NCBI GenBank assembly: GCA_036417435.1
Contig: JAZAQT010000281.1
Coordinates: forward strand, 372,001 to 436,000
Direction: 5' to 3'
Length of the DNA: 64,000 nucleotides
DNA from: Inia geoffrensis
Taxonomy: Eukaryota > Chordata > Mammalia > Artiodactyla > Iniidae
Each line of letters opens with the position of its first letter. The first letter of the stretch is position 1. Both the position numbers and the translations under genes were made by a program. Below are positions 37,143 to 51,029 of the stretch, piece after piece. The notes under the pieces are model-generated. The model was not told where the DNA came from, made no database searches, and saw nothing but the letters and a program-made list of their open reading frames with translations.

Positions 37143-38876
37143 GAGCAAGGAGTAGGTCTTGTCTAATATATATTTGGCTTATGGAATGGTATCTGTCCTA
37201 ATGTCAAACTCTGGTTTTATGCAGCCTCCCCACTCTCCTTTCCCCTTAAGCAAGCATAAGTTTCTTTTGTAAATGTGAGACTCTGTTGTGTTTTGTAATG
37301 CAGTTCACACGTAGCCGTGTTTACATTCCCGGTATTAGTGATATCTTATGATGTTTCTTTTTCTGTGTGACTTATTTCACTTAGAATCATCATAACTAAA
37401 TCCTGTCATTATGCTGCTACTGGTGTGTTGCCATTGATTTCATTGTTGAGTGATATTCCATTGTAGGGATGTACCACAACTTCTATATCCATTTTTCTCT
37501 TTCTGGGCTATTAAAGTTGTACCATAGTCAAGGATCCCGTACACAGAGCAGCCCCAAACTTTGGTGTGGCTGTGTCTTTTTCATTTAAATTTTCCGAATC
37601 TATAGCACCATAAGTGGAAGTGCCCTAGGCTCTCTAGCTTGGTTTTTTCTTTGTTCCAGGAAACACCATCCACTTCTCCAGAGTGGCTGTTGGCAATTTA
37701 CATCCCGCCCATCAGCATAACAAGGCTGCCGGTTCTCCATGGCCTGTCCTGCCTCTCTGGATTTTACACTTTTTTCGGACGGCCCTTTGTATCGGTGGGA
37801 AGTGAGACTTCTTGTAGTGCGGATTTCCATTGCAGGCTTGCTTGGTTGGCCAAAAAGGGCGTATGCGTTTTTTCCTGAATATATTCAGGAAAAAACGCTT
37901 ACGCCCCTTTTGGCCAAGTGCATCACTGTCGAACTGCTGCCTCTTTTCCTACGCTTTCAGAGCAATTCTTATCTACCCCCTGATATCTGTTTTCTGCAAT
38001 TCTGCGTCGCGTTCAAGTCCTCTTCACAGCCTTCCTTCAATAAATTTTTGGATGATAGGGGTCATTTGGAACTCTGCAGGATTGTGAGTTACAGTGCCAA
38101 AGATCTCCTTTTCTCAACTCGCTTTCTTGTGAGCTGACCGAAAACCCGAAGAATTGCTTCAGGCCCTAATCTCGTTCCGGCATGGCCCGCTGAGCCTTTG
38201 GTGAATTCTTCTTCCTGTAGGGAAATCACAGTTCAATGTGCCCGTCCAAACACATCGAGTTAGCCGCTCATTGGTTCTCCTTATTCCTGTTCATCTTCCA
38301 CAGAAATTGCAAACTGTGCCAAACAAGAGGTCAAAGGCACTGACTCTCCAAGGGGGGAGAGTGTTAATATCGCATCTGGAACGGCGAACTCGAGTATCAG
38401 GGGCGAAAATGGCGATGAGTTTTAGAAATTATGCCTGATCACTTCGTGGACCATATTCTGGGTTTTCCATGCATATTTTAGCTGAAGGATAAATCCCATA
38501 AACGTGGAGATTTGGGACCCGTGGAATGGGAACCATGCACCATTACCTCAAAGGGTCTGCATTCCCTCACCAATAGTATCAACCCCAAGTGTCCAGCCTT
38601 ATCTCTCCCCCAGCTGTGGATGTAGAGGTGGTAAATCCAAGATTCCTCACAAGCCCTGAAGGACTTATTTAAGAATTTCTCTCTATTTCACAGTCCTTGT
38701 GTTTTGTTTTTCAAATTTATTTTTATAAGGGGATTTAGCTTATTGACACTGCTGTGTGTATGGTGCTGTACACAAATGATTCTCTTATGGAGACCTATAA
38801 ATGTATGGGTTTTAATTTTCTTCATAGTCAGGCATATTCCTAGGTTTTGAATACAGGGTGTTGAGTCCATTTCGTT
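37143..38876. repeat. Satellite unit B13, class b
   Basis: 1,734 bp with both class b losses. Palindrome 37846-37917, two mismatches. Confidence 0.93.
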
Positions 38877-40612
38877 GAGCAAGGAGTAGGTCTTGTCTAA
38901 TATATATTTGGCTTATGGAATGGTATCTGTCCTAATGTCAAACTCTGGTTTTATGCAGCCTCCCCACTCTCCTTTCCCCTTAAGCAAGCATAAGTTTCTT
39001 TTGTAAATGTGAGACTCTTTTGTGTTTTGTAATGCAGTTCACACGTAGCCGTGTTTACATTCCCGGTATTAGTGATATCTTATGATGTTTCTTTTTCTGT
39101 GTGACTTATTTCACTTAGAATCATCATAACTAAATCCTGTCATTATGCTGCTACTGGTCTGTTGCCATTGATTTCATTGTTGAGTGATATTCCATTGTAG
39201 GGATGTACCACAACTTCTATATCCATTATTCTCTTTCTGGGCTATTAAAGTTGTACCATAGTCAAGGATCCCGTACACAGAGCAGCCCCAAACTTTGGTG
39301 TGGCTGTGTCTTTTTCATTTAAATTTTCCGAATCTATAGCACCATAAGTGGAAGTGCCCTAGGCTCTCTAGCTTGGTTTTTTCTTTGTTCCAGGAAACAC
39401 CATCCACTTCTCCAGAGTGGCTGTTGGCAATTTACATCCCGCCCATCAGCATAACAAGGCTGACGGTTCTCCACGGCCTGTCCTGCCTCTCTGGATTTTA
39501 CACTTTTTTCGGACGGCCCTTTGGATCGGTGGGAAGTGAGACTTCCTTGTAGTGCGGATTTCCATTGCAGGCTTGCTTGGTTAGCCAAAAAGGGCGTATG
39601 CGTTTTTTCCTGAATATATTCAGGAAAAAACGCTTACGCCCCTTTTGGCCAAGTGCATCACTGTCGAACTGCTGCCTCTTTTCCTACGCTTTCAGAGCAA
39701 TTCTTATCAACCCCCTGATATCTGTTTTCTGCAATTCTGCGTCGCGTTCAAGTCCTCTTCACAGCCTTCCTTCAATAAATTTTTGGATGATAGGGGTCAT
39801 TTGGAACTCTGCAGGATTGTGAGTTACAGTGCCAAAGATCTCCTTTTCTCAACTCGCTTTCTTGTGAGCTGACCGAAAACCCGAAGAATTGCTTCAGGCC
39901 CTAATCTCGTTCCGGCATGGCCTGCTGAGCCTTTGGTGAATTCTTCTTCCTGTAGGGAAATCACAGTTCAATGTGCCCGTCCAAACACATCGAGTTAGCC
40001 GCTCATTGGTTCACCTTATTCCTGTTCATCTTCCACAGAAATTGCAAACTGTGCCAAACAAGAGGTCAAAGGCACTGACTCTCCAAGTGGGGAGAGTGTT
40101 AATATCGCATCTGGAACGGCGAACTCGAGTATCAGGGGGCGAAAATGGCGATGAGTTTTAGAAATTATGCCTGATCACTTCGTGGACCATATTCTGGGTT
40201 TTCCATGCATATTTTAGCTGAAGGATAAATCCCATAAACGTGGAGATTTGGGACCCGTGGAATGGGAACCATGCACCATTACCTCAAAGGGTCTGCATTC
40301 CCTCACCAATAGTATCAACCCCAAGTGTCCAGCCTTATCTCTCCCCCAGCTGTGGATGTAGAGGTGGTAAATCCAAGATTCCTCACAAGCCCTGAAGGAC
40401 TTATTTAAGAATTTCTCTCTATTTCACAGTCCTTGTGTTTTGTTTTTCAAATTTATTTTTATAAGGGGATTTAGCTTATTGACACTGCTGTGTGTATGGT
40501 GCTGTACACAAATGATTCTCTTATGGAGACCTATAAATGTATGGGTTTTAATTTTCTTCATAGTCAGGCATATTCCTAGGTTTTGAATACGGGGTGTTGA
40601 GTCCATTTCGTT
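38877..40612. repeat. Satellite unit B14, class c
   Basis: 1,736 bp. Keeps the full class c tail ('GGCCTGCTGAGCC', 'GGTTCACCTTATTCC') as in B3. Private change 'ACTCTTTTGTG' near 39015. Palindrome 39581-39652, three mismatches. Confidence 0.93.
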
Positions 40613-42347
40613 GAGCACGGAGTAGGTCTTGTCTAATATATATTTGGCTTATGGAATGGTATCTGTCCTAATGTCAAACTCTGGTTTTATGCAGCCTCCC
40701 CACTCTCCTTTCCCCTTAAGCAAGCATAAGTTTCTTTTGTAAATGTGAGACTCTGTTGTGTTTTGTAATGCAGTTCACACGTAGCCGTGTTTACATTCCC
40801 GGTATTAGTGATATCTTATGATGTTTCTTTTTCTGTGTGACTTATTTCACTTAGAATCATCATAACTAAATCCTGTCATTATGCTGCTACTGGTGTGTTG
40901 CCATGGATTTCATTGTTGAGTGATATTCCATTGTAGGGATGTACCACAACTTCTATATCCATTTTTCTCTTTCTGGGCTATTAAAGTTGTACCATAGTCA
41001 AGGATCCCGTACACAGAGCAGCCCCAAACTTTGGTGTGGCTGTGTCTTTTTCATTTAAATTTTCCGAATCTATAGCACCATAAGTGGAAGTGCCCTAGGC
41101 TCTCTAGCTTGGTTTTTTCTTTGTTCCAGGAAACACCATCCACTTCTCCAGAGTGGCTGTTGGCAATTTACATCCCGCCCATCAGCATAACAAGGCTGCC
41201 GGTTCTCCATGGCCTGTCCGGCCTCTCTGGATTTTACACTTTTTTCGGACGGCCCTTTGGATCGGTGGGAAGTGAGACTTCTTGTAGTGCGGATTTCCAT
41301 TGCAGGCTTGCTTGGTTGGCCAAAAAGGGCGTATGCGTTTTTTCCTAAATATATTCAGGAAAAAACGCTTACGCCCCTTTTGGCCAAGTGCATCACTGTC
41401 GAACTGCTGCCTCTTTTCCTACGCTTTCAGAGCAATTCTTATCTACCCCCTGATATCTGTTTTCTGCAATTCTGCGTCGCGTTCAAGTCCTCTTCACAGC
41501 CTTCCTTCAATAAATTTTTGGATGATAGGAGTCATTTGGAACTCTGCAGGATTGTGAGTTACAGTGCCAAAGATCTCCTTTTCTCAACTCGCTTTCTTGT
41601 GAGCTGACCGAAAACCCGAAGAATTGCTTCAGGCCCTAATCTCGTTCCGGCATGGCCCGCTGAGCCTTTGGTGAATTCTTCTTCCTGTAGGGAAATCAGA
41701 GTTCAATGTGCCCGTCCAAACACATCGAGTTAGCCGCTCATTGGTTCTCCTTATTCCTGTTCATCTTCCACAGAAATTGCAAACTGTGCCAAACAAGAGG
41801 TCAAAGGCACTGACTCTCCAAGTGGGGAGAGTGTTAATATCGCATCTGGAACGGCGAACTCGAGTATCAGGGGGCGAAAATGGCGATGAGTTTTAGAAAT
41901 TATGCCTGATCACTTCGTGGACCATATTCTGGGTTTTCCATGCATATTTTAGCTGAAGGATAAATCCCTTAAACGTGGAGATTTGGGACCCGTTGAATGG
42001 GAACCATGCACCATTACCTCAAAGGGTCTGCATTCCCTCACCAATAGTATCAACCCCAAGTGTCCAGCCTTATCTCTCCCCCAGCTGTGGATGTAGAGGT
42101 GGTAAATCCAAGATTCCTCACAAGCCCTGAAGGACTTATTTAAGAATTTCTCTCTATTTCACAGTCCTTGTGTTTTGTTTTTCAAATTTATTTTTATAAG
42201 GGGATTTAGCTTATTGACACTGCTGTGTGTATGGTGCTGTACACAAATGATTCTCTTATGGAGACCTATAAATGTATGGGTTTTAATTTTCTTCATAGTC
42301 AGGCATATTCCTAGGTTTTGAATACGGGGTGTTGAGTCCATTTCGTT
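40613..42347. repeat. Satellite unit B15, class d
   Basis: 1,735 bp, counterpart of B4 with a private 'GATAGGAGTC' near 41525. Palindrome 41316-41387, three mismatches. Confidence 0.93.
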
Positions 42348-44083
42348 GAGCAAGGAGTAGGTCTTGTCTAATATATATTTGGCTTATGGAATGGTATCTG
42401 TCCTAATGTCAAACTCTGGTTTTATGCAGCCTCCCCACTCTCCTTTCCCCTTAAGCAAGCATAAGTTTCTTTTGTAAATGTGAGACTCTGTTGGGTTTTG
42501 CAATGCAGTTCACACGTAGCCGTGTTTACATTCCCGGTATTAGTGATATCTTATGATGTTTCTTTTTCTGTGTGACTTATTTCACTTAGAATCATCATAA
42601 CTAAATCCTGTCATTATGCTGCTACTGGTCTGTTGCCATTGATTTCATTGTTGAGTGATATTCCATTGTAGGGATGTACCACAACTTCTATATCCATTTT
42701 TCTCTTTCTGGGCTATTAAAGTTGTACCATAGTCAAGGATCCCGTACACAGAGCAGCCCCAAACTTTGGTGTGGCTGTGTCTTTTTCATTTAAATTTTCC
42801 GAATCTATAGCACCATAAGTGGAAGTGCCCTAGGCTCTCTAGCTTGTTTTTTTCTTTGTTCCAGGAAACACCATCCACTTCTCCAGAGTGGCTGTTGGCA
42901 ATTTACATCCCGCCCATCAGCATAACAAGGCTGACGGTTCTCCACCGCCTGTCCTGCCTCTCTGGATTTTACACTTTTTTCGGACGGCCCTTTGGATCGG
43001 TGGGAAGTGAGACTTCCTTGTAGTGCGGATTTCCATTGCAGGCTTGCTTGGTTGGCCAAAAAGGGCGTATGCGTTTTTTCCTGAATTTATTCAGGAAAAA
43101 ACGCATACGCCCTTTTTGGCCAAGTGCATCACTGTGGAACTGCTGCCTCTTTTCCTACGCTTTCAGAGCAATTCTTATCTACCCCCTGATATCTGTTTTC
43201 TGCAATTCTGCGTCGCGTTCAAGTCCTCTTCACAGCCTTCCTTCAATAAATTTTTGAATGATAGGGGTCATTTGGATCTCTGCAGGATTGTGAGTTACAG
43301 TGCCAAAAATCTCCTTTTCTCAACTCGCTTTCTTGTGAGCTGACCGAAAACCCGAAGAATTGCTTCAGGCCCTAATCTCGTTCCGGCATGGCCCGCTGAG
43401 CCTTTGGTGAATTCTTCTTCCTGTAGGGAAATCAGAGTTCAATGTGCCCGTCCAAACACATCGAGTTAGCCGCTCATTGGTTCTCCTTATTCCTGTTCAT
43501 CTTCCACAGAAATTGCAAACTGTGCCAAACAAGAGGTCAAAGGCACTGACTCTCCAAGTGGGGAGAATGTTAATATCGCATCTGGAACGGCGAACTCGAG
43601 TATCAGGGGGCGAAAATGGCGATGAGTTTTAGAAATTATGCCTGATCACTTCGTGGACCATATTCTGGGTTTTCCATGCATATTTTAGCTGAAGGATAAA
43701 TCCCTTAAACGTGGAGATTTGGGACCCGTGGAATGGGAACCATGCACCATTACCTCAAAGGGTCTGCATTCCCTCACCAATACTATCAGCCCCAAGTGTC
43801 CAGCCTTATCTCTCCCCCAGCTGTGGATGTAGAGGTGGTAAATCCAAGATTCCTCACAAGCCCTGAAGGACTTATTTAAGAATTTCTCTCTATTTCACAG
43901 TCCTTGTGTTTTGTTTTTCAAATTTATTTTTATAAGGGGATTTAGCTTATTGACACTGCTGTGTGTATGGTGCTGTACACAAATGATTTTCTTATGGAGA
44001 CCTATAAATGTATGGGTTTTAATTTTCTTCATAGTCAGGCATATTCCTAGGTTTTGAATACGGGATGTTGAGTCCATTTCGTT
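42348..44083. repeat. Satellite unit B16, class e
   Basis: 1,736 bp, counterpart of B5. It differs at 'CACTCTCCTTTCC' (B5 has CACTGTCC) and 'GCCATTGATTTC' (B5 has GCCATGG). Palindrome 43052-43123, one central mismatch. Confidence 0.93.
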
Positions 44084-45820
44084 GAGCAAGGAGTAGGTCT
44101 TGTCTAATATATATTTGGCTTATGGAATGGTATCTGTCCTAATATGAACCTCTGGTTTTATGCAGCCTCCCCACTCTCTTTTCCCCTTAAGCAAGCATAA
44201 GTTTCTTTTGTAAATGTGAGACTCTGTTGTGTTTTGTAATGCAGTTCACACGTAGCCGTGATTACATTCCCGGTATTAGTGATATCTTATGATGTTTCTT
44301 TTTCTGTGTGACTTATTTCACTTAGAATCATCATAACTAAATCCTGTCATTATGCTGCTACTGGTGTGTTGCCATGGATTTCATTGTTGAGTGATATTCC
44401 ATTGTAGGGATGTACCACAACTTCTATATCCATTTTTTCTCTTTCTGGGCTATTAAAGTTGTACCATAGTCAAGGATCCCGTACACAGAGCAGCCCCAAA
44501 CTTTGGCGTGGCTGTGTCTTTTTCATTTAAATTTTCCGAATCTATAGCACCATAAGTGGAAGTGCCCTAGGCTCTCTAGCTTGGTTTTTTCTTTGTTCCA
44601 GGAAACACCATCCACTTCTCCAGAGTGGCTGTTGGCAATTTACATCCCGCCCATCAGCATAACAAGGCTGCCGGTTCTCCATGGCCTGTCCTGCCTCTCT
44701 GGATTTTACACTTTTTTCGGACGGCCCTTTGGATCGGTGGGAAGTGAGACTTCCTTGTAGTGCGGATTTCCATTGCAGGCTTGCTTGGTTGGCCAAAAAG
44801 GGCGTATGCGTTTTTTCCTAAATATATTCAGGAAAAAACGCATACGCCCTTTTTGGCCAAGTGCATCACTGTCGAACTGGTGCCTCTTTTCCTACGCTTT
44901 CAGAGCAATTCTTATCTACGCCCTGATATCTGTTTTCTGCAATTCTGCGTCGCGTTCAAGTCCTCTTCACAGCCTTCCTTCAATAAATTTTTGGATGAAA
45001 GGGGTCATTTGAAACTCTGCAGGATTGTGAGTTACAGTGCCAAAGATCTCCTTTTCTCAACTCGCTTTCTTGTGAGCTGACCGAAAACCCGAAGAATTGC
45101 TTCAGGCCCTAATCTCGTTCCGGCATGGCCCGCTGAGCCTTTGGTGAATTCTTCTTCCTGTAGGGAAATCAGAGTTCAATGTGCCCGTCCAAACACATCG
45201 AGTTAGCCGCTCATTGGTTCTCCTTATTCCTGTTCATCTTCCACAGAAATTGCAAACTGTGCCAAACAAGAGGTCAAAGGCACTGACTCTCCAAGTGGGG
45301 AGAATGTTAATATCGCATCTGGAACGGCGAACTCGAGTATCAGGGGGCGAAAATGGCGATGAGTTTTAGAAATTATGCCTGATCACTTCGTGGACCATAT
45401 TCTGGGTTTTCCATGAATATTTTAGCTGAAGGATAAATCCCTTAAACGTGGAGATTTGGGACCCGTGGAATGGGAACCATGCACCATTACCTCAAAGGGT
45501 CTGCATTCCCTCACCAATAGTATCAACCCCAAGTGTCCAGCCTTATCTCTCCCCCAGCTGTGGATGTAGAGGTGGTAAATCCAAGATTCCTCACAAGCCC
45601 TGAAGGACTTATTTAAGAATTTCTCTCTATTTCACAGTCCTTGTGTTTTGTTTTTCAAATTTATTTTTATAAGGGGATTTAGCTTATTGACACTGCTGTG
45701 TGTATGGTGCTGTACACAAATGATTTTCTTATGGAGACCTATAAATATATGGGTTTTAATTTTCTTCATAGTCAGGAATATTCCTAGGTTTTGAATACGG
45801 GGTGTTGAGTCCATTTCGTT
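44084..45820. repeat. Satellite unit B17, class g
   Basis: 1,737 bp with one extra T in 'CCATTTTTTCTC'. Marks: 'GCCGTGATTACATT' (shared with B6), 'GAACTGGTGCC', 'CTACGCCCTG'. Palindrome 44789-44860 with one mismatch (CCTAAATATA). Block 1 has no complete counterpart. Confidence 0.92.
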
Positions 45821-47556
45821 GAGCAAGGAGTAGGTCTTGTCTAATATATATTTGGCTTATGGAATGGTATCTGTCCTAATATGAACCTCTGGTTTTATGC
45901 AGCCTCCCCACTCTCCTTTCCCCTTAAGCAAGCATAAGTTTCTTTTGTAAATGTGAGACTCTGTTGTGTTTTGTAATGCAGTTCACACGTAGCCGTGTTT
46001 ACATTCCCGGTATTAGTGATATCTTATGATGTTTCTTTTTCTGTGTGACTTATTTCACTTAGAATCATCATAACTAAATCCTGTCATTATGCTGCTACTG
46101 GTGTGTTGCCATGGATTTCATTGTTGAGTGATATTCCATTGTAGGGATGTACCACAACTTCTATATCCATTTTTCTCTTTCTGGGCTATTAAAGTTGTAC
46201 CATAGTCAAGGATCCCGTACACAGAGCAGCCCCAAACTTTGGCGTGGCTGTGTCTTTTTCATTTAAATTTTCCGAATCTATAGCACCATAAGTGGAAGTG
46301 CCCTAGGCTCTCTAGCTTGGTTTTTTCTTTGTTCCAGGAAACACCATCCACTTCTCCAGAGTGGCTGTTGGCAATTTACATCCCGCCCATCAGCATAACA
46401 AGGTTGCCGGTTCTCCACGGCCTGTCCTGCCTCTCTGGATTTTACACTTTTTTCGGATGGCCCTTTGGATCCGTGGGAAGTGAGACTTCCTTGTAGTGCG
46501 GATTTCCATTGCAGGCTTGCTTGGTTGGCCAAAAAGGGCGTATGCGTTTTTTCCTGAATATATTCAGGAAAAAACGCATACGCCCTTTTTGGCCAAGTGC
46601 ATCACTGTCGAACTGCTGCCTCTTTTCCTACGCTTTCAGAGCAATTCTTATCTACCCCCTGATACATGTTTTCTGCAATTCTGCGTCGCGTTCAAGTCCT
46701 CTTCACAGCCTTCCTTCAATAAATTTTTGGATGATAGGGGTCATTTGGAACTCTGCAGGATTGTGAGTTACAGTGCCAAAGATCTCCTTTTCTCAACTCG
46801 CTTTCTTCTGAGCTGACCGAAAACCCGAAGAATTGCTTCAGGCCCTAATCTCGTTCCGGCATGGCCCGCTGAGCCTTTGGTGAATTCTTCTTCCTGTAGG
46901 GAAATCAGAGTTCAATGTGCCCGTCCAAACACATCGAGTTAGCCGCTCATTGGTTCTCCTTATTCCTGTTCATCTTCCACAGAAATTGCAAACTGTGCCA
47001 AACAAGAGGTCAAAGGCACTGACTCTCCAAGTGGGGAGAATGTTAATATCGCATCTGGAATGGCGAACTCGAGTATCAGGTGGCGAAAATGGGGATGAGT
47101 TTTAGAAATTATGCCTGATCACTTCGTGGACCATATTCTGGGTTTTCCATGCATATTTTAGCTGAAGGATAAATCCCTTAAACGTGGAGATTTGGGACCC
47201 GTGGAATGGGAACCATGCACCATTACCTCAAAGGGTCTGCATTCCCTCACCAATAGTATCAGCCCCAAGGGTCCAGCCTTATCTCTCCCCCAGCTGTGGA
47301 TGTAGAGGTGTTAAATCCAAGATTCCTCACAAGCCCTGAAGGACTTATTTCAGAATTTCTCTCTATTTCACAGTCCTTGTGTTTTGTTTTTCAAATTTAT
47401 TTTTATAAGGGGATTTAGCTTATTGACACTGCTGTGTGTATGGTGCTGTACACAAATGATTTTCTTATGGAGACCTATAAATGTATGTGTTTTAGTTTTC
47501 TTCATAGTCAGGCATATTCCTAGGTTTTGAATACGGGGTGTTGAGTCCATTTCGTT
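45821..47556. repeat. Satellite unit B18, class f
   Basis: 1,736 bp. Carries 'AAGGTTGCCGG', 'CTGATACATG' and 'CTTCTTCTGAGCTG', shared with the right part of B6, but ends in a normal tail rather than J. Palindrome 46525-46596 is perfect. Confidence 0.92.
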
Positions 47557-49292
47557 GAGCAAGGAGTAGGTCTTGTCTAATATATATTTGGCTTATGGAA
47601 TGGTATCTGTCCTAATATGAACCTCTGGTTTTATGCAGCCTCCCCACTCTCCTTTCCCCTTAAGCAAGCATAAGTTTCTTTTGTAAATGTGAGACTCTGT
47701 TGTGTTTTGTAATGCAGTTCACACGTAGCCGTGTTTACATTCCCGGTATTAGTGATATCTTATGATGTTTCTTTTTCTGTGTGACTTATTTCACTTAGAA
47801 TCATCATAACTAAATCCTGTCATTATGCTGCTACTGGTGTGTTGCCATGGATTTCATTGTTGAGTGATATTCCATTGTAGGGATGTACCACAACTTCTAT
47901 ATCCATTTTTCTCTTTCTGGGCTATTAAAGTTGTACCATAGTCAAGGATCCCGAACACAGAGCAGCCCCAAACTTTGGTGTGGCTGTGTCTTTTTCATTT
48001 AAATTTTCCGAATCTATAGCACCATAAGTGGAAGTGCCCTAGGCTCTCTAGCTTGGTTTTTTCTTTGTTCCAGGAAACACCATCCACTTCTCCAGAGTGG
48101 CTGTTGGCAATTTACATCCCGCCCATCAGCATAACAAGGCTGCCGGTTCTCCACGGCCTGTCCTGCCTCTCTGGATTTTACACTTTTTTCGGACGGCCCT
48201 TTGGATCGGTGGGAAGTGAGACTTCCTTGTAGTGCGGATTTCCATTGCAGGCTTGCTTGGTTGGCCAAAAAGGGCGTATGCGTTTTTTCCTGAATATATT
48301 CAGGAAAAAACGCATACGCCCTTTTTGGCCAAGTGCATCACTGTCGAACTGCTGCCTCTTTTCCTACGCTTTCAGAGCAATTCTTATCTACCCCCTGATA
48401 TCTGTTTTCTGCAATTCTGCGTCGCGTTCAAGTCCTCTTCACAGCCTTCCTTCAATAAATTTTTGGATGATAGGGGTCATTTGGAACTCTGCAGGATTGT
48501 GAGTTACAGTGCCAAAGATCTCCTTTTCTCAACTCGCTTTCTTGTGAGCTGACCGAAAACCCGAAGAATTGCTTCAGGCCCTAATCTCGTTCCGGCATGG
48601 CCCGCTGAGCCTTTGGTGAATTCTTCTTCCTGTAGGGAAATCAGAGTTCAATGTGCGCGTCCAAACACATCGAGTTAGCCGCTCATTGGTTCTCCTTATT
48701 CCTGTTCATCTTCCACAGAAATTGCAAACTGTGCCAAACAAGAGGTCAAAGGCACTGACTCTCCAAGTGGGGAGAATGTTAATATCGCATCTGGAACGGC
48801 GAACTCGAGTATCAGGGGGCGAAAATGGCGATGAGTTTTAGAAATTATGCCTGATCACTTCGTGGACCATATTCTGGGTTTTCCATGCATATTTTAGCTG
48901 AAGGATAAATCCCTTAAACGTGGAGATTTGGGACCCGCGGAATGGGAACCATGCACCATTACCTCAAAGGGTCTGCATTCCCTCACCAATAGTATCAGCC
49001 CCAAGTGTCCAGCCTTATCTCTCCCCCAGCTGTGGATGTAGAGGTGGTAAATCCAAGATTCCTCACAAGCCCTGAAGGACTTATTTAAGAATTTCTCTCT
49101 ATTTCACAGTCCTTGTGTTTTGTTTTTCAAATTTATTTTTATAAGGGGATTTAGCTTATTGACACTGCTGTGTGTATGGTGCTGTACACAAATGATTTTC
49201 TTATGGAGACCTATAAATGTATGGGTTTTAATTTTCTTCATAGTCAGGCATATTCCAAGGTTTTGAATACTGGGTGTTGAGTCCATTTGGTT
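47557..49292. repeat. Satellite unit B19
   Basis: 1,736 bp. Private 'CCCGAACACAG', also seen in B22, B23 and B25. Tail 'AATGTGCGCGTCC' is shared with B23 and B25. Palindrome 48261-48332 is perfect. Confidence 0.92.
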
Positions 49293-51029
49293 GAGGAAGG
49301 AGTAGGTCTTGTCTAATATATATTTGGCTTATGGAATGGTATCTGTCCTAATGTGAACCTCTGGTTTTATGCAGCTTCCCCACTCTCCTTTCCCCTTAAG
49401 CAAGCATAAGTTTCTTTTGTAAATGTGAGACTCTGTTGTGTTTTGTAATGCAGTTCACACGTAGCCGTGTTTACATTCCCGGTATTAGTGATATCTTATG
49501 ATGTTTCTTTTTCTGTGTGACTTATTTCACTTAGAATCATCATAACTAAATCCTGTCATTATGCTGCTACTGGTGTGTTGCCATGGATTTCATTGTTGAG
49601 TGATATTCCATTGTAGGGATGTACCACAACTTCTATATCCATTTTTTCTCTTTCTGGGCTATTAAAGTTGTACCATAGTCAAGGATCCCGTACACAGAGC
49701 AGCCCCAAACTTTGGCGTGGCTGTGTCTTTTTCATTTAAATTTTCCGAATCTATAGCACCATAAGTGGAAGTGCCCTAGGCTCTCTAGCTTGGTTTTTTC
49801 TTTGTTCCAGGAAACACCATCCACTTCTCCAGAGTGGCTGTTGGCAATTTACATCCCGCCCATCAGCATAACAAGGCTGCCGGTTCTCCACGGCCTGTCC
49901 TGCCTCTCTGGATTTTACACTTTTTTCGGACGGCCCTTTGGATCGGTGGGAAGTGAGACTTCCTTGTAGTGCGGATTTCCATTGCAGGCTTGCTTGGTTG
50001 GCCAAAAAGGGCGTATGCGTTTTTTCCTGAATATATTCAGGAAAAAACGCATACGCCCTTTTTGGCCAAGTGCATCACTGTCGAACTGCTGCCTCTTTTC
50101 CTACGCTTTCAGAGCAATTCTTATCTACCCCCTGATATCTGTTTTCTGCAATTCTGCGTCGCGTTCAAGTCCTCTTCACAGCCTTCCTTCAATAAATTTT
50201 TGGATGATAGGGGTCATTTGGAACTCTGCAGGATTGTGAGTTACAGTGCCAAAGATCTCCTTTTCTCAACTCGCTTTCTTGTGAGCTGACCGAAAACCCG
50301 AAGAATTGCTTCAGGCCCTAATCTCGTTCCGGCATGGCCCGCTGAGCCTTTGGTGAATTCTTCTTCCTGTAGGGAAATCAGAGTTCAATGTGCCCGTCCA
50401 AACACATCGAGTTAGCCGCTCATTGGTTCTCCTTATTCCTGTTCATCTTCCACAGAAATTGCAAACTGTGCCAAACAAGAGGTCAAAGGCACTGACTCTC
50501 CAAGTGGGGAGAATGTTAATATCGCATCTGGAACGGCGAACTCGAGTATCAGGGGGCGAAAATGGCGATGAGTTTTAGAAATTATGCCTGATCACTTCGT
50601 GGACCATATTCTGGGTTTTCCATGCATATTTTAGCTGAAGGATAAATCCCTTAAACGTGGAGATTTGGGACCCGCGGAATGGGAACCATGCACCATTACC
50701 TCAAAGGGTCTGCATTCCCTCACCAATAGTATCAGCCCCAAGTGTCCAGCCTTATCTCTCCCCCAGCTGTGGATGTAGAGGTGGTAAATCCAAGATTCCT
50801 CACAAGCCCTGAAGGACTTATTTAAGAATTTCTCTCTATTTCACAGTCCTTGTGTTTTGTTTTTCAAATTTATTTTTATAAGGGGATTTAGCTTATTGAC
50901 ACTGCTGTGTGTATGGTGCTGTACACAAATGATTTTCTTATGGAGACCTATAAATGTATGGGTTTTAATTTTCTTCATAGTCAGGCATATTCCTAGGTTT
51001 TGAATACGGCGTGTTGAGTCCATTTCGTT
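49293..51029. repeat. Satellite unit B20
   Basis: 1,737 bp. The start is preceded by 'ATACTGGGTGTTGAG' and opens 'GAGGAAGGAG'; 'CAGCTTCCCC' follows. All are shared with B24 and B26. Palindrome 49998-50069 is perfect. Confidence 0.92.
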
